Shown: in pieces, positions 16,098-24,036 of the stretch
How positions within the stretch are numbered: position 1 is the first letter of the stretch
Layout: the number at the start of each line of letters is the position of its first letter
Assembly (NCBI RefSeq): GCF_037029465.1
Contig: NZ_JAYMEM010000029.1
Coordinates: 62,001-126,000 of the forward strand
Direction: 5' to 3'
Length of the DNA: 64,000 bases
Source of the DNA: Mesoflavibacter sp037029465
Lineage (GTDB): Bacteria; Bacteroidota; Bacteroidia; Flavobacteriales; Flavobacteriaceae
Program-made: the position numbers and the translations under genes
Notes under the pieces: generated by a model
Databases searched by the model: none
What the model saw: the letters and a program-made list of their open reading frames with translations, nothing else
Told to the model about the DNA's origin: nothing

Positions 16098-16991
16098 TTA
16101 TTCTTTAGTTAACCAAATTTCAGCAGGCATGCCTATTTTTAAGCTTCCATCGTTTATTACATCTACTTTTACAGCATAAACCAATGCGACGCGTTCTTCT
16201 TTAGTTTGAATTATTTTTGGTGTAAATTCTGCTTCCGAAGCAATCCAACTAATTTTACCATTAAAAGATTTCATTGTATCTGCATCATCAATTTTAACCG
16301 TTACTTCTTGTCCGATTTTTATATTGGCTAATTGTGTTTCGCTGATGTAAACGCGTAGTTGCATGGTGTTTAAATCGGCAATTTTATACAATGGTTTTCC
16401 AAAAGCAGTAATCTCGTTTGGTTCTGCGTATTTGGTTAAAACGGTTCCGTTTGCTGGATTTATAATTTTACTTTTTTCAATTTGGTCATCTATCTGTTTT
16501 AACTGCACGTCAATAGATTTTAGCTCGTTTACCACAGGTGCGTTTTGGATTTCAACACTTCTAATTTGTTGCTTAATAACATCTATTTCTCCGGTAACAT
16601 CATCTAATTGTTTTTGTGTTCCTGCGTTGTCTTTTATTAAATTTTCTACTCGTGTTTTATTGGTGTTTGCTGTTTTTAATTTAGAATTCAACACAGCAAT
16701 TTGAGATAAAACACCTTTAGATTTTGAACTAATTACAGCTTTAGAGACTTCTAATTGTTCGCGTTTTAATGTTAGCGGAATTGTATCGATATATCCTAAA
16801 AATGTATTTTTTTCGACAATTTCACCTTCATTTACGTCAAATTGCATCAATTTTCCGTTATTTTCGGCAGAAATGGTTATTTCTGTAGCTTCAAAATTTC
16901 CGTAACCATCTGCTTTTCCGTTATCATCTCCACAAGACAATAAACTGATTGCTATGATGCTAAATCCTATTATGTATTTGTAGTTTTTCAT
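16098..16991 (-). CDS. HlyD-family adaptor lipoprotein of the ABC exporter
   Basis: About 297 residues from the ATG at 16991. A start at 17021 would overlap the TolC gene and put ten residues before the signal, so the shorter form is preferred. Lipobox 'ISLLSC' at the N-terminus, first lipoyl half ('MQFDVNEGEIVEKNTFLGYI'), a helical hairpin (about 75-165), the second lipoyl half with 'INPANGTVLTKYAEPNEITA' and a beta-barrel. This is the YbhG/EmrA-like periplasmic subunit connecting the ABC-2 permeases to the TolC protein encoded just upstream. Confidence 0.88.
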   Translation of the reverse strand: MKNYKYIIGFSIIAISLLSCGDDNGKADGYGNFEATEITISAENNGKLMQFDVNEGEIVEKNTFLGYIDTIPLTLKREQLEVSKAVISSKSKGVLSQIAVLNSKLKTANTNKTRVENLIKDNAGTQKQLDDVTGEIDVIKQQIRSVEIQNAPVVNELKSIDVQLKQIDDQIEKSKIINPANGTVLTKYAEPNEITAFGKPLYKIADLNTMQLRVYISETQLANIKIGQEVTVKIDDADTMKSFNGKISWIASEAEFTPKIIQTKEERVALVYAVKVDVINDGSLKIGMPAEIWLTKE

Positions 16992-17001
16992 CTGAATTAT
17001 T

Positions 17002-18252
17002 TTATTGACCTTTAATAACATTATAATTAGCTTTTGCGAGTTGTAACTGAATTTTATGTTTTACCAACGTATTTTCATCTTCATATAAATTGGTGAGTTC
17101 TGTAATGTATGCTGAAGATGTAATCACGCCATTTTTGAGTTGTGAATCTGTTGACTTGAGAACCTCTTTTCTTAAGTTGATGATTTCTAGATCTGATGCA
17201 ATAAATTCTTCAATTTTATCAATTTCTTTTTGTTGTTGATTTAGTTGAATGTTTGTATTTAGTTTAAAAATTTCGGTTTCATTTTCCACAATATCTTTAT
17301 TGATTGCTAAAGATTCACGTTGTTTTTTATTAGAATTCCAATCAAAAACATTCCAGTTCAATTTTACACCAACTGTATAAAAAGGTTGAAAGGAATTATC
17401 CAACATATTCAATCCAGGATTACCATAACCACCTGTTGCAAAACCTAGTAATTTAGGTGCGTTTTGCTTAGACAATACATTTTCTGAAGTTGTAATTTCT
17501 TCTTTTTTAAGTTGAAATAATTCCAATTCTGGTCTAGCTAAATCGGTTTGTAAATCGGTTTCTACTAGTGGATTTTGAAATACTACAGAATCATTTAATG
17601 GTTGACTTATTAAACTAGAAAGCGTTGCAATAAAACTTGTTTTGTTACTTTCAAGTTCTTTAAATTGTTGGCTTAATTTTAATAATTCGGCTTCCAGAAC
17701 TTTATCGGACGATGGTAAAATAACACCATACTTTATTCCAGATTGTACTTCTTTCAGTTTAACTTCTAATTGTTCTTTTTTGGCGTTTAGTAACAACTCT
17801 GATTCTTGTACTAATAAAATTGAAAAATACAATTGATTGATTTGCTGTTTTAATTGATACAAACTGACTTCAACCTGCTTTTGTTTGGTTTTAAGTTGTG
17901 CCGATTTTAAATCTAATGTTGCATCAGTTGCACCTCCATTATAAATAAGTTGATTAACAGATAATGTAGCACGATATTGATCTTTGTTTAAAGGTTCTAT
18001 ACCAGCATTTGGAATAGGAATTTCAATCACATCAGACTGATATGTTGCTTGTGCATCTAAACTTAATTGTGGTAATTTTGATGTAGAAACCACTTCTTTA
18101 TCCAATTTGTTTTGTGCATCTAATAGTTGCGTCTGTTTTGCTAAAGGATAATTCTCTGTCACTAATTGGTAACATTGCTCTAAGGTGATGCTTTGCTGTG
18201 CAACACTTGGTAGCGTGATTAAGATTGCGAAAATCACTATTAACTGTTTCAT
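17002..18252 (-). CDS. TolC-family outer-membrane protein of the ABC exporter
   Basis: A 416-residue outer-membrane efflux protein. Signal peptide about 1-18 ('LPSVAQQ'), two long coiled-coil OEP repeats (about 25-210 and 225-410) and a barrel strand region around 'FYTVGVKLNWNVFDW'. It is the second gene of the operon, one base after the TetR stop and 10 bp before the adaptor ATG. The arrangement TetR-TolC-HlyD-ATPase-ATPase-permease-permease encodes a complete exporter; the substrate cannot be read from sequence. Confidence 0.9.
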   Translation of the reverse strand: MKQLIVIFAILITLPSVAQQSITLEQCYQLVTENYPLAKQTQLLDAQNKLDKEVVSTSKLPQLSLDAQATYQSDVIEIPIPNAGIEPLNKDQYRATLSVNQLIYNGGATDATLDLKSAQLKTKQKQVEVSLYQLKQQINQLYFSILLVQESELLLNAKKEQLEVKLKEVQSGIKYGVILPSSDKVLEAELLKLSQQFKELESNKTSFIATLSSLISQPLNDSVVFQNPLVETDLQTDLARPELELFQLKKEEITTSENVLSKQNAPKLLGFATGGYGNPGLNMLDNSFQPFYTVGVKLNWNVFDWNSNKKQRESLAINKDIVENETEIFKLNTNIQLNQQQKEIDKIEEFIASDLEIINLRKEVLKSTDSQLKNGVITSSAYITELTNLYEDENTLVKHKIQLQLAKANYNVIKGQ

Positions 18253-18253
18253 T

Positions 18254-18865
18254 TTATGTCGTCTTTATGGAATTAATAATAAAATTGGCAACTTCTGTTT
18301 TACGATCTTCCATTAGTAATTTATAATTTTTATCATCTGAATTTGTAAATGCCATGATTAAAGGTTTTGCCACAAAAGGGAAAATATTCAGAGCCATTAT
18401 ATTTATAAATAATTGTTCTGCACTAATTGGTTTTATAAGTCCTTTAGCAACGTCTTCATTTACTTGTTTTTTGAATTTTTCAATATTTGGAAAACCTTTG
18501 TCTTTTAATTTTAAAATAAAATCTTGATTTCTATTCAATTCTTGAATGATAAAATTTGGCAAATATGGATGCTTTACAATGAATGATATATAGTTAGAAG
18601 TAAAGTTTTTAATCTTGTCTTCAATAGAAGAATCATCATTTAAAATGGCGTTTAATTGAGGTGCCAATAATGAAAACGCATTGTTAAAAACCGCTTCAAA
18701 CAATAGTTGTTTACTTCTATAATAATAATGAAGCATGGCTTTGTTAATTCCAGCTTTATCTGCTATTTCTTGCATTCGTGCGCCATCCATTCCTTTGGAT
18801 TGAAATACGCTTTTGGCAGCTTCAAGTATCTGTTCTTCGGTATTTTCGTCTTTTGTTTTTTTCAT
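18254..18865 (-). CDS. TetR/AcrR family transcriptional regulator
   Basis: About 203 residues from the ATG at 18865; a TTG at 18898 lies in the -7 box and is rejected. The N-terminal TetR HTH includes 'ARMQEIADKAGINKAMLHYY' (roughly residues 30-50), followed by an all-helical ligand-binding and dimerisation domain. It leads the exporter operon. A 7-bp inverted repeat at 18880-18895 lies at the predicted transcription start, the expected position for autorepression. The inducing ligand is unknown. Confidence 0.9.
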   Translation of the reverse strand: MKKTKDENTEEQILEAAKSVFQSKGMDGARMQEIADKAGINKAMLHYYYRSKQLLFEAVFNNAFSLLAPQLNAILNDDSSIEDKIKNFTSNYISFIVKHPYLPNFIIQELNRNQDFILKLKDKGFPNIEKFKKQVNEDVAKGLIKPISAEQLFINIMALNIFPFVAKPLIMAFTNSDDKNYKLLMEDRKTEVANFIINSIKTT

Positions 18866-18879
18866 TTTAACTATATGGT

Positions 18880-18923
18880 TTAACCAAGTGGTTAACAAAT
18901 GTACAAAAAATAATCAAACACAA
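18880..18923 (-). promoter_or_regulatory. promoter and TetR operator of the exporter operon
   Basis: On the minus strand, TTG (18921-18923), a 17-bp spacer and the -7 box TACATTTG (18896-18903) match the Bacteroidota promoter. TTAACCA-AG-TGGTTAA (18880-18895) directly follows and covers the predicted start site, as for a TetR repressor site. Confidence 0.65.
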
Positions 18924-18937
18924 CTCTGTTTGATTAT
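18910..18937 (-). terminator. rho-independent terminator of the cyd operon
   Basis: An 11-bp stem ATAATCAAACA / TGTTTGATTAT with a 6-base loop. On the minus strand a T-run follows. It overlaps the -33 region of the TetR promoter. Confidence 0.8.
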
Positions 18938-18952
18938 TTTTAATCTATTTAT

Positions 18953-19990
18953 TTAATAACTTGTATCATCTAACTTTACTTTTCCATTAAACGTTTTGTA
19001 TAAAAACAAGAAATAAAATGCTAAAAGTGGCGCACCAATTAGTACAATAGTAAGCATGATCCCTAATGATTTTTGTGATGATGCTGCATTGTAAATAGTT
19101 ACACTATATTCTGGATTTATAGTTGAAGGCAACAACACTGGATACAATTGAAAAGCTACTAACATTAATAAAAATGCCATAATTAATGACGAAAATACTA
19201 ATGCATAAAAGTATTTCTTTTTAGATACTAATCTTGGCACATTGGCTACTGCTAAAAATGCTAAAATTGGTAATGCGAAAAATATAGGTTGTTCTTTAAA
19301 TTTATCGGTTACACCGTGAAGATACGTTAACGTGTAAAAAGATGTAACTGCAAAACTGACAATGAAGAACACCATTCCTCTTTTTAGTAAAAAAGATAAT
19401 CTATCATGCAGTTTTCCTTCTGTTTTTAAAAGAAGAAAAATAGCTCCTTGTGTCATAAAAATGGATAATGTTGTAAACCCAACCATTAATGAATATGGGT
19501 TTAAAAACGCAAAGAAAATACCACCTTTATAAATAAAGTTTTCGTGTAATTCAAAACCTTGTAATACGTTACCTAAAACAACGCCAAGTAAAAAAGCTAT
19601 TAATGTATTTGATGTAAAGTAAATGATGTCCCAAGTTTTTCGCCACCATTTCATTTCTTCAGCACTTCTAAATTTTATAGCAGCAGAACGTAATACCAAT
19701 AGCATTAAAAACAACATAAACGGAATATACATTGCCGATAACATTGTTGCATACATGACCGGAAAACCTGCAAACAATGCGCCGCCACCAATAATTAACC
19801 ATACTTGGTTGGCATCCCAAAGTGGACCAATTGCATTTATGGCTATACGCCTACTTATATCTTTTTTTAAAAATAAATGCCATGCGCCAGCACCATAATC
19901 AAAACCTTCTAAAATAGCATAACCAGAAAACAAAAGTCCTACTACTAAATACCATAATGTTGGATAATCTATACCTAAAAATGTTTCCAT
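18953..19990 (-). CDS. cydB: cytochrome bd oxidase subunit II
   Basis: A 345-residue polytopic membrane protein of the CydB family. 'YPTLWYLVVGLLFSGYAILEG' is split by its first TM, and 'FDYGAGAWHLFL' and 'IGPLWDANQVWLI' match conserved N-terminal CydB segments. Eight to nine TM helices follow. With CydA it forms the quinol oxidase that reduces oxygen to water at high affinity. The gene follows cydA after 9 bp. Together with cbb3 oxidase in this window it indicates a microaerobic lifestyle; bd oxidase is also sulfide-tolerant in other bacteria, which fits the neighbouring sulfide genes. Confidence 0.97.
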   Translation of the reverse strand: METFLGIDYPTLWYLVVGLLFSGYAILEGFDYGAGAWHLFLKKDISRRIAINAIGPLWDANQVWLIIGGGALFAGFPVMYATMLSAMYIPFMLFLMLLVLRSAAIKFRSAEEMKWWRKTWDIIYFTSNTLIAFLLGVVLGNVLQGFELHENFIYKGGIFFAFLNPYSLMVGFTTLSIFMTQGAIFLLLKTEGKLHDRLSFLLKRGMVFFIVSFAVTSFYTLTYLHGVTDKFKEQPIFFALPILAFLAVANVPRLVSKKKYFYALVFSSLIMAFLLMLVAFQLYPVLLPSTINPEYSVTIYNAASSQKSLGIMLTIVLIGAPLLAFYFLFLYKTFNGKVKLDDTSY

Positions 19991-19999
19991 AATCTTCTA

Positions 20000-21355
20000 T
20001 TAAGTGTACTTTAAAAATTCATTTGGATTTTCAGATTCATCATAAGGACCATGCTTTATCTTCTTGTTTAATGAGTATAAAAACAGTAAAAATAAGATGG
20101 CATAAACCACAAAAAACAAAATTAATGAGAATAGAATTTGATTAGCAGATACCTCTTGAGAAAATGCTTGGCTTGTTTTTAAATGACCATAAACAACCCA
20201 TGGTTGTCGTCCCATTTCGGCAGCAAACCAACCAGCTTGATTGGCTATTTGAGGCAGTAATACCGAAAATGCAAATATTTTAAGTAACCACTTTTTATCA
20301 AACAACTTACCACGCCACCATAAATAACTAGCATATAATGTTAACCCGATAAAAAACATACCTATAGAAATCATGATATGATAAAATTGAAAAACAGCGT
20401 TGACTTGCGTCGGTATTTCATCTTCAGGAAACGCATTTAAACCTGCAATAGGTTCGTTAAAATCTTGATGCACTAAAAATGATAATCCGCCAGGAATACC
20501 AATACCTGTAACAGTTTTTGAAGCTTGATCAACCCAACCAAACAAATATAAATCGGCAGCAGCAGATGGCTCGTAATGACCTTCCATAGCAGCTAATTTT
20601 GCAGGTTGATTTACTGCAACACCATCTGCAGAACTATGACCTGACACTAATTGTGTTAACGAAATTATTGTAGCTACAGATAATGCTATTTTAAAAGCTT
20701 TTTTAGAAACTTCTACATACCTTCCTTTTAATAAATAGTAAGCATGAACACTTAAAATCATAAATGCACCAGCTAAAAATGCGCCTTGCCAAACGTGAAT
20801 TATACGATCTACACTAGATGGATTAAAAACCATTGCCCAAAAATCGGTTACTTCTGCTCTAGCATTTAATCCTTCTCCTACAATATGATAACCTGCTGGT
20901 GTTTGCTGCCAACTGTTAGCTACAACAATCCAAACTGCCGAAAACATTGATCCTAAAAAGACGCCTATTGTAGAAATAAAATGTACTTTAGGCGATACCC
21001 GATTCCACCCAAAAATTAAAATACCTAAAAAGGTACTTTCTAGTCCAAAAGCAAACAATCCTTCTGCTGCTAAAGCACTTCCGAAAATATCACCAACATA
21101 TTTGGAATATACAGACCAGTTGGTACCAAATTCAAACTCCATTATGATTCCGGTTGCTACACCAATACCGAAGGTTATGGCGAAAATCTTTAACCAAAAA
21201 CGAGTTAAAATTTCGTATTCTTTTTTACCGGTTTTAAGATATAAACCTTCAAAAATAACCATGATTAATCCAATACCAATGCTTAATGGCGGATAGATGT
21301 AATGAAAAGCAACAGTGAAGGCAAATTGAATTCGGGCTAAGATTTCTACATCCAT
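20000..21355 (-). CDS. cydA: cytochrome bd oxidase subunit I
   Basis: A 451-residue CydA with about nine TM helices. The N-terminal His in 'FTVAFHYIYPPLSIG' is the likely b595/b558 ligand region, 'GMFFIGLTLY' and 'AAEMGRQPWVVYGHLKTSQA' carry the conserved GRQPW segment, and Glu-rich helix I/III motifs are present. At 451 residues it is shorter than the roughly 520-residue E. coli protein, consistent with a short Q-loop. It is first in the cydAB operon, with a motif-1 operator and a perfect-spacing -7 box upstream (21372-21415). Confidence 0.97.
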   Translation of the reverse strand: MDVEILARIQFAFTVAFHYIYPPLSIGIGLIMVIFEGLYLKTGKKEYEILTRFWLKIFAITFGIGVATGIIMEFEFGTNWSVYSKYVGDIFGSALAAEGLFAFGLESTFLGILIFGWNRVSPKVHFISTIGVFLGSMFSAVWIVVANSWQQTPAGYHIVGEGLNARAEVTDFWAMVFNPSSVDRIIHVWQGAFLAGAFMILSVHAYYLLKGRYVEVSKKAFKIALSVATIISLTQLVSGHSSADGVAVNQPAKLAAMEGHYEPSAAADLYLFGWVDQASKTVTGIGIPGGLSFLVHQDFNEPIAGLNAFPEDEIPTQVNAVFQFYHIMISIGMFFIGLTLYASYLWWRGKLFDKKWLLKIFAFSVLLPQIANQAGWFAAEMGRQPWVVYGHLKTSQAFSQEVSANQILFSLILFFVVYAILFLLFLYSLNKKIKHGPYDESENPNEFLKYT

Positions 21356-21371
21356 AATTGTAAGTTTATAA

Positions 21372-21415
21372 CAAAAATACGATACAGATTGTTGGCTATA
21401 AGTAACAAATATTAC
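21372..21415 (-). promoter_or_regulatory. Crp/Fnr-type promoter of cydAB (motif 1)
   Basis: GTAACAAATATTAC (21402-21415), one base from the perfect palindrome, with the -7 box TATTTTTG (21372-21379, minus strand) centred 33 bp away. Confidence 0.65.
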
Positions 21416-21444
21416 ATATTTTAAACTTTAACATTTATAAATAA

Positions 21445-21480
21445 AAAACCAGTTAAAACACATAAATTTCAACTGGTTTT
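21445..21480 (-). terminator. terminator downstream of the MBL-rhodanese gene at 21506
   Basis: A 10-bp stem AAAACCAGTT / AACTGGTTTT with a 16-base loop, followed on the minus strand by T-rich sequence. Confidence 0.6.
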
Positions 21481-21505
21481 AAATACTTTTAAATATATCT
21501 ACATG

Positions 21506-22843
21506 CTATTTAAACTCCGAAACAGCATCACTTAAATCATAGACCTTAGCGTCATTTTTAAAGTTAGAAATAATACTGCTTCCTGCTGCGCTACGGTATC
21601 CACCAGCACAATGAACAACTATTGGTTTGTCTGTTGGTATTTGATTTTCAGAATCTCTTAATTCGTTTAAAGGAATTGATATAGTGTTTTCAAAAAACTT
21701 ACCTTCTTCTACTTCACTTTTATTTCTTATGTCAATAATTGTGTATTGATTTGGATTATTTTTAAAGTCTGATAAATCTATTTTTTCTGTACTTTCAAAA
21801 GATGAATCATCTAAAGTAAGAATGCCTTGCAACTGATCTTCATAACCAATTTTGGCTATACGATGTAATATTTCATCTTTATCTTCAACTGAATTTAAAA
21901 CCACATAAAATGCTTCTTCTGGTTTGACGATAGATCCTAACCAAGTTTCAAACTTATCATTTTCGGTTTTTGCCATAATATTTATACTACCTTTTAGATG
22001 ATTTTTTTTGAAATCGGCTTCATTTCTAACATCAATAATTAAGGCGTTGTCTTCAAAACTATCTGCTTTAAATTGAAAGTTTGCTTCTGAAATTGCCTTT
22101 TCATAATCTTTTGCGCCCACTTTATTTATATCTACGTTATATCCAAAATATGAAGGAATAAATGGTTGATCTTTTAAAATATGATTGACAAAATCGTCTT
22201 CAGATAAATTTTTAAACGCCCAATTTTCTTCACGTTCTCGACCTAAAGTACTTGATGCATCTTTACTCATATTTTTACCGCAAAGCGAACCTGCGCCGTG
22301 TGCTGGATAAACAATGGTATTGTCTGGTAAATCGTTAAATTTTGTTTGCATGGTTTGATACATACTTTTGGCTAATTCTTCGCGTTTAGCTTTCATATTT
22401 CCAGCTTTTTCACGTAAATCTGGACGACCAACATCGCCTATAAATAACGTATCGCCAGAAAACATCGCATAATCTGCGTTATTTTTTGCAATAATTGTGA
22501 TACTATCTGGTGAGTGACCAGGTGTGTTTATTGCAGAAAACTGAACGCTTCCTAGGTTAAAAACATCGCCATCATCAAAAGTTTTGTGTGGATAATTAGC
22601 ACCAACTAATTTACTTACAAAAATGGTTGCGCCAGTTTCTTTATGTATTTGAAAATGACTACTTACAAAATCTGCATGCGGATGCGTCTCGAAAACCGCA
22701 ACGATTTTTGCATTTTCTTTTTCGGCTAATTTATAGTAAGGTTTTGGATCTCTGGAAGGATCTACAATTGCCATTTTATTATCGCTAATTATTGCATAAG
22801 AATAATGCGCTAATGGCTTGTCTTCAAATTGAGTAATATTCAT
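21506..22843 (-). CDS. MBL-fold persulfide dioxygenase-like protein with two rhodanese domains
   Basis: 445 residues. The N-terminal metallo-beta-lactamase domain (about 1-240) carries the metal-binding 'THPHADFVSSH' motif, 'NTPGHSPDS', 'FSGDTLFIGDVGRPDL' and 'YPAHGAGS'. It is followed by a Cys-less rhodanese-like domain ('LIIDVRNEADF', about 270-345) and a second rhodanese with the catalytic loop 'CAGGYRSAAG' near residue 410. Persulfide dioxygenases of the ETHE1 group, alone or fused to rhodanese, oxidise glutathione or protein persulfides to sulfite. A paralogue of the same architecture is at 28128. It is separated from the peroxiredoxin gene upstream by a terminator. Confidence 0.85.
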   Translation of the reverse strand: MNITQFEDKPLAHYSYAIISDNKMAIVDPSRDPKPYYKLAEKENAKIVAVFETHPHADFVSSHFQIHKETGATIFVSKLVGANYPHKTFDDGDVFNLGSVQFSAINTPGHSPDSITIIAKNNADYAMFSGDTLFIGDVGRPDLREKAGNMKAKREELAKSMYQTMQTKFNDLPDNTIVYPAHGAGSLCGKNMSKDASSTLGREREENWAFKNLSEDDFVNHILKDQPFIPSYFGYNVDINKVGAKDYEKAISEANFQFKADSFEDNALIIDVRNEADFKKNHLKGSINIMAKTENDKFETWLGSIVKPEEAFYVVLNSVEDKDEILHRIAKIGYEDQLQGILTLDDSSFESTEKIDLSDFKNNPNQYTIIDIRNKSEVEEGKFFENTISIPLNELRDSENQIPTDKPIVVHCAGGYRSAAGSSIISNFKNDAKVYDLSDAVSEFK

Positions 22844-22883
22844 TTTATTTAGTTTTGGTTTAGATGAAAATAAGATAAAAAAA

Positions 22884-22912
22884 ATCGGTCTTAACTTGAT
22901 GAAAAGACCGAT
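22884..22912 (-). terminator. terminator of the peroxiredoxin gene
   Basis: A 9-bp stem ATCGGTCTT / AAGACCGAT with an 11-base loop, followed on the minus strand by a T-run. Confidence 0.75.
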
Positions 22913-22926
22913 ATTTTAAGAGTATT

Positions 22927-23589
22927 TTATAGGTTTTTCTTTGCTAAATACCAGTCTACTTTTTCAAGAGAATCGTCGTTAATTCTTTCATTTAACTCGT
23001 CTAAAGTTTTTGGTGGTCCAACAATTACTTTATCACCTTTTTTCCAATCTAAAGGCATCGCTACTTTGTATTTATCCGACGTTTGAAGTGCTTCTAAAGC
23101 TCTTAAAATTTCGTCCATATTACGACCAACATTTAATGGGTAATACATTACAAGACGTATTTTTTTACTTGGATCTATAAAGAAAACCGCACGTACAGCT
23201 GCTGTTTCACTTTCGTTAGGTTGTAACATTCCGTAAAGCTTAGATACTTTCATATCTATATCTGCGATAATAGGAAAATCAAAATATACACCTGTATTTT
23301 CTCTTACGTTTTGTACCCAACCTAAATGTGCGTGTATACTGTCTATACTTAAGCCGATAAGTTCTGTGTTAAGTGCATCAAATTCTGGTTTTCTTGTTGC
23401 AAATCCGCTCATTTCTGTTGTACATACTGGAGTAAAATCTGCTGGATGAGAGAACATAACTACCCATTTATCTTTTGCAAAGTCAGAAAATTTAATTTTT
23501 CCTTTAGTAGTTACTGCTTCAAAATCTGGTGCTTGATCGCCAATTCTTGGCATTGTGTTTACTTGGTTTGCTTCTGTGTTTGTTTCCAT
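22927..23589 (-). CDS. Prx6-type (1-Cys) peroxiredoxin
   Basis: A 220-residue AhpC/TSA-family peroxidase. The active site 'HPADFTPVCTTE' places the peroxidatic Cys at residue 56. The extended C-terminal domain (about 160-220, 'KYKVAMPLDWKKGDKVIVGP') is characteristic of the Prx6 subgroup, which reduces hydrogen peroxide and alkyl hydroperoxides with an external thiol donor. It is a single-gene transcription unit bounded by a terminator, with a motif-1 operator upstream, so it appears to share control with the sulfur genes. A thioredoxin at 26043 could be the reductant; this is inference. Confidence 0.93.
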   Translation of the reverse strand: METNTEANQVNTMPRIGDQAPDFEAVTTKGKIKFSDFAKDKWVVMFSHPADFTPVCTTEMSGFATRKPEFDALNTELIGLSIDSIHAHLGWVQNVRENTGVYFDFPIIADIDMKVSKLYGMLQPNESETAAVRAVFFIDPSKKIRLVMYYPLNVGRNMDEILRALEALQTSDKYKVAMPLDWKKGDKVIVGPPKTLDELNERINDDSLEKVDWYLAKKNL

Positions 23590-23624
23590 AATATATTATA
23601 TTTTAATATTTAAATTCTATTGCA

Positions 23625-23668
23625 TAAAAATAAAACAATAGATTAATTCTATTTGAAACATTTGTTAC
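23625..23668 (-). promoter_or_regulatory. Crp/Fnr-type promoter of the peroxiredoxin gene (motif 1)
   Basis: GAAACATTTGTTAC (23655-23668), one mismatch to the palindrome, with the -7-like box TATTTTTA (23625-23632, minus strand) centred 33 bp away. Confidence 0.55.
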
Positions 23669-23700
23669 AAAAGCTGGTTTTTTAACAGAACTTTATAAAA

Positions 23701-23726
23701 AAAGAGCGCAATTTCTTGCGCTCTTT
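23701..23726 (-). terminator. terminator of the 47-residue membrane protein gene
   Basis: An 11-bp stem AAAGAGCGCAA / TTGCGCTCTTT with a 4-base loop and a following T-run on the minus strand. Confidence 0.8.
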
Positions 23727-23752
23727 AACCAAATCTAAATGAATAAAAAAAA

Positions 23753-23896
23753 TTACTCGTTAGTATCGTCATTTTTCTTTCCACCACTCATAAACTTTAT
23801 GGCAAAGCCTATAAGCGTTAAACAAACAATACCAAAAACAATTATCATTATTACGCCGTTACTCCAGCTATATAGAGATATATTTTGAGATACCAT
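23753..23896 (-). CDS. 47-residue single-pass membrane protein
   Basis: An open frame from the ATG at 23896 to the TAA at 23753. A short polar N-terminus is followed by one hydrophobic helix (about 15-34, 'VIMIIVFGIVCLTLIGFAIK') and a charged tail 'GGKKNDDTNE'. It is a self-contained transcription unit with its own promoter-operator (23930-23973) and terminator (23701-23726), which strongly supports a real gene despite its size. The motif-2 operator it shares with cco and hemN suggests a role under low oxygen, such as a small oxidase-associated subunit. No family is recognised. Confidence 0.75.
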   Translation of the reverse strand: MVSQNISLYSWSNGVIMIIVFGIVCLTLIGFAIKFMSGGKKNDDTNE

Positions 23897-23929
23897 AATT
23901 GATTAGTTTAGTCTTTAATTATTACAGTG

Positions 23930-23973
23930 TAAAGATAGAATTGATTTATCTTAAGAAATATGACATTTATCAT
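23930..23973 (-). promoter_or_regulatory. Crp/Fnr-type promoter of the small membrane protein gene (motif 2)
   Basis: ATGACATTTATCAT (23960-23973) with the -7-like box TATCTTTA (23930-23937, minus strand) centred 33 bp away. Confidence 0.6.
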
Positions 23974-23984
23974 TAAAACAAAAA

Positions 23985-24010
23985 AAGCATCTGAAAACTT
24001 TCAGATGCTT
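23985..24010 (-). terminator. terminator of the type II SQR gene
   Basis: A 12-bp stem AAGCATCTGAAA / TTTCAGATGCTT with a 2-base loop, so effectively about 10 bp, followed by a T-run on the minus strand. Confidence 0.75.
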
Positions 24011-24036
24011 AGCACTATTAATTAAGTTGATGAAAT

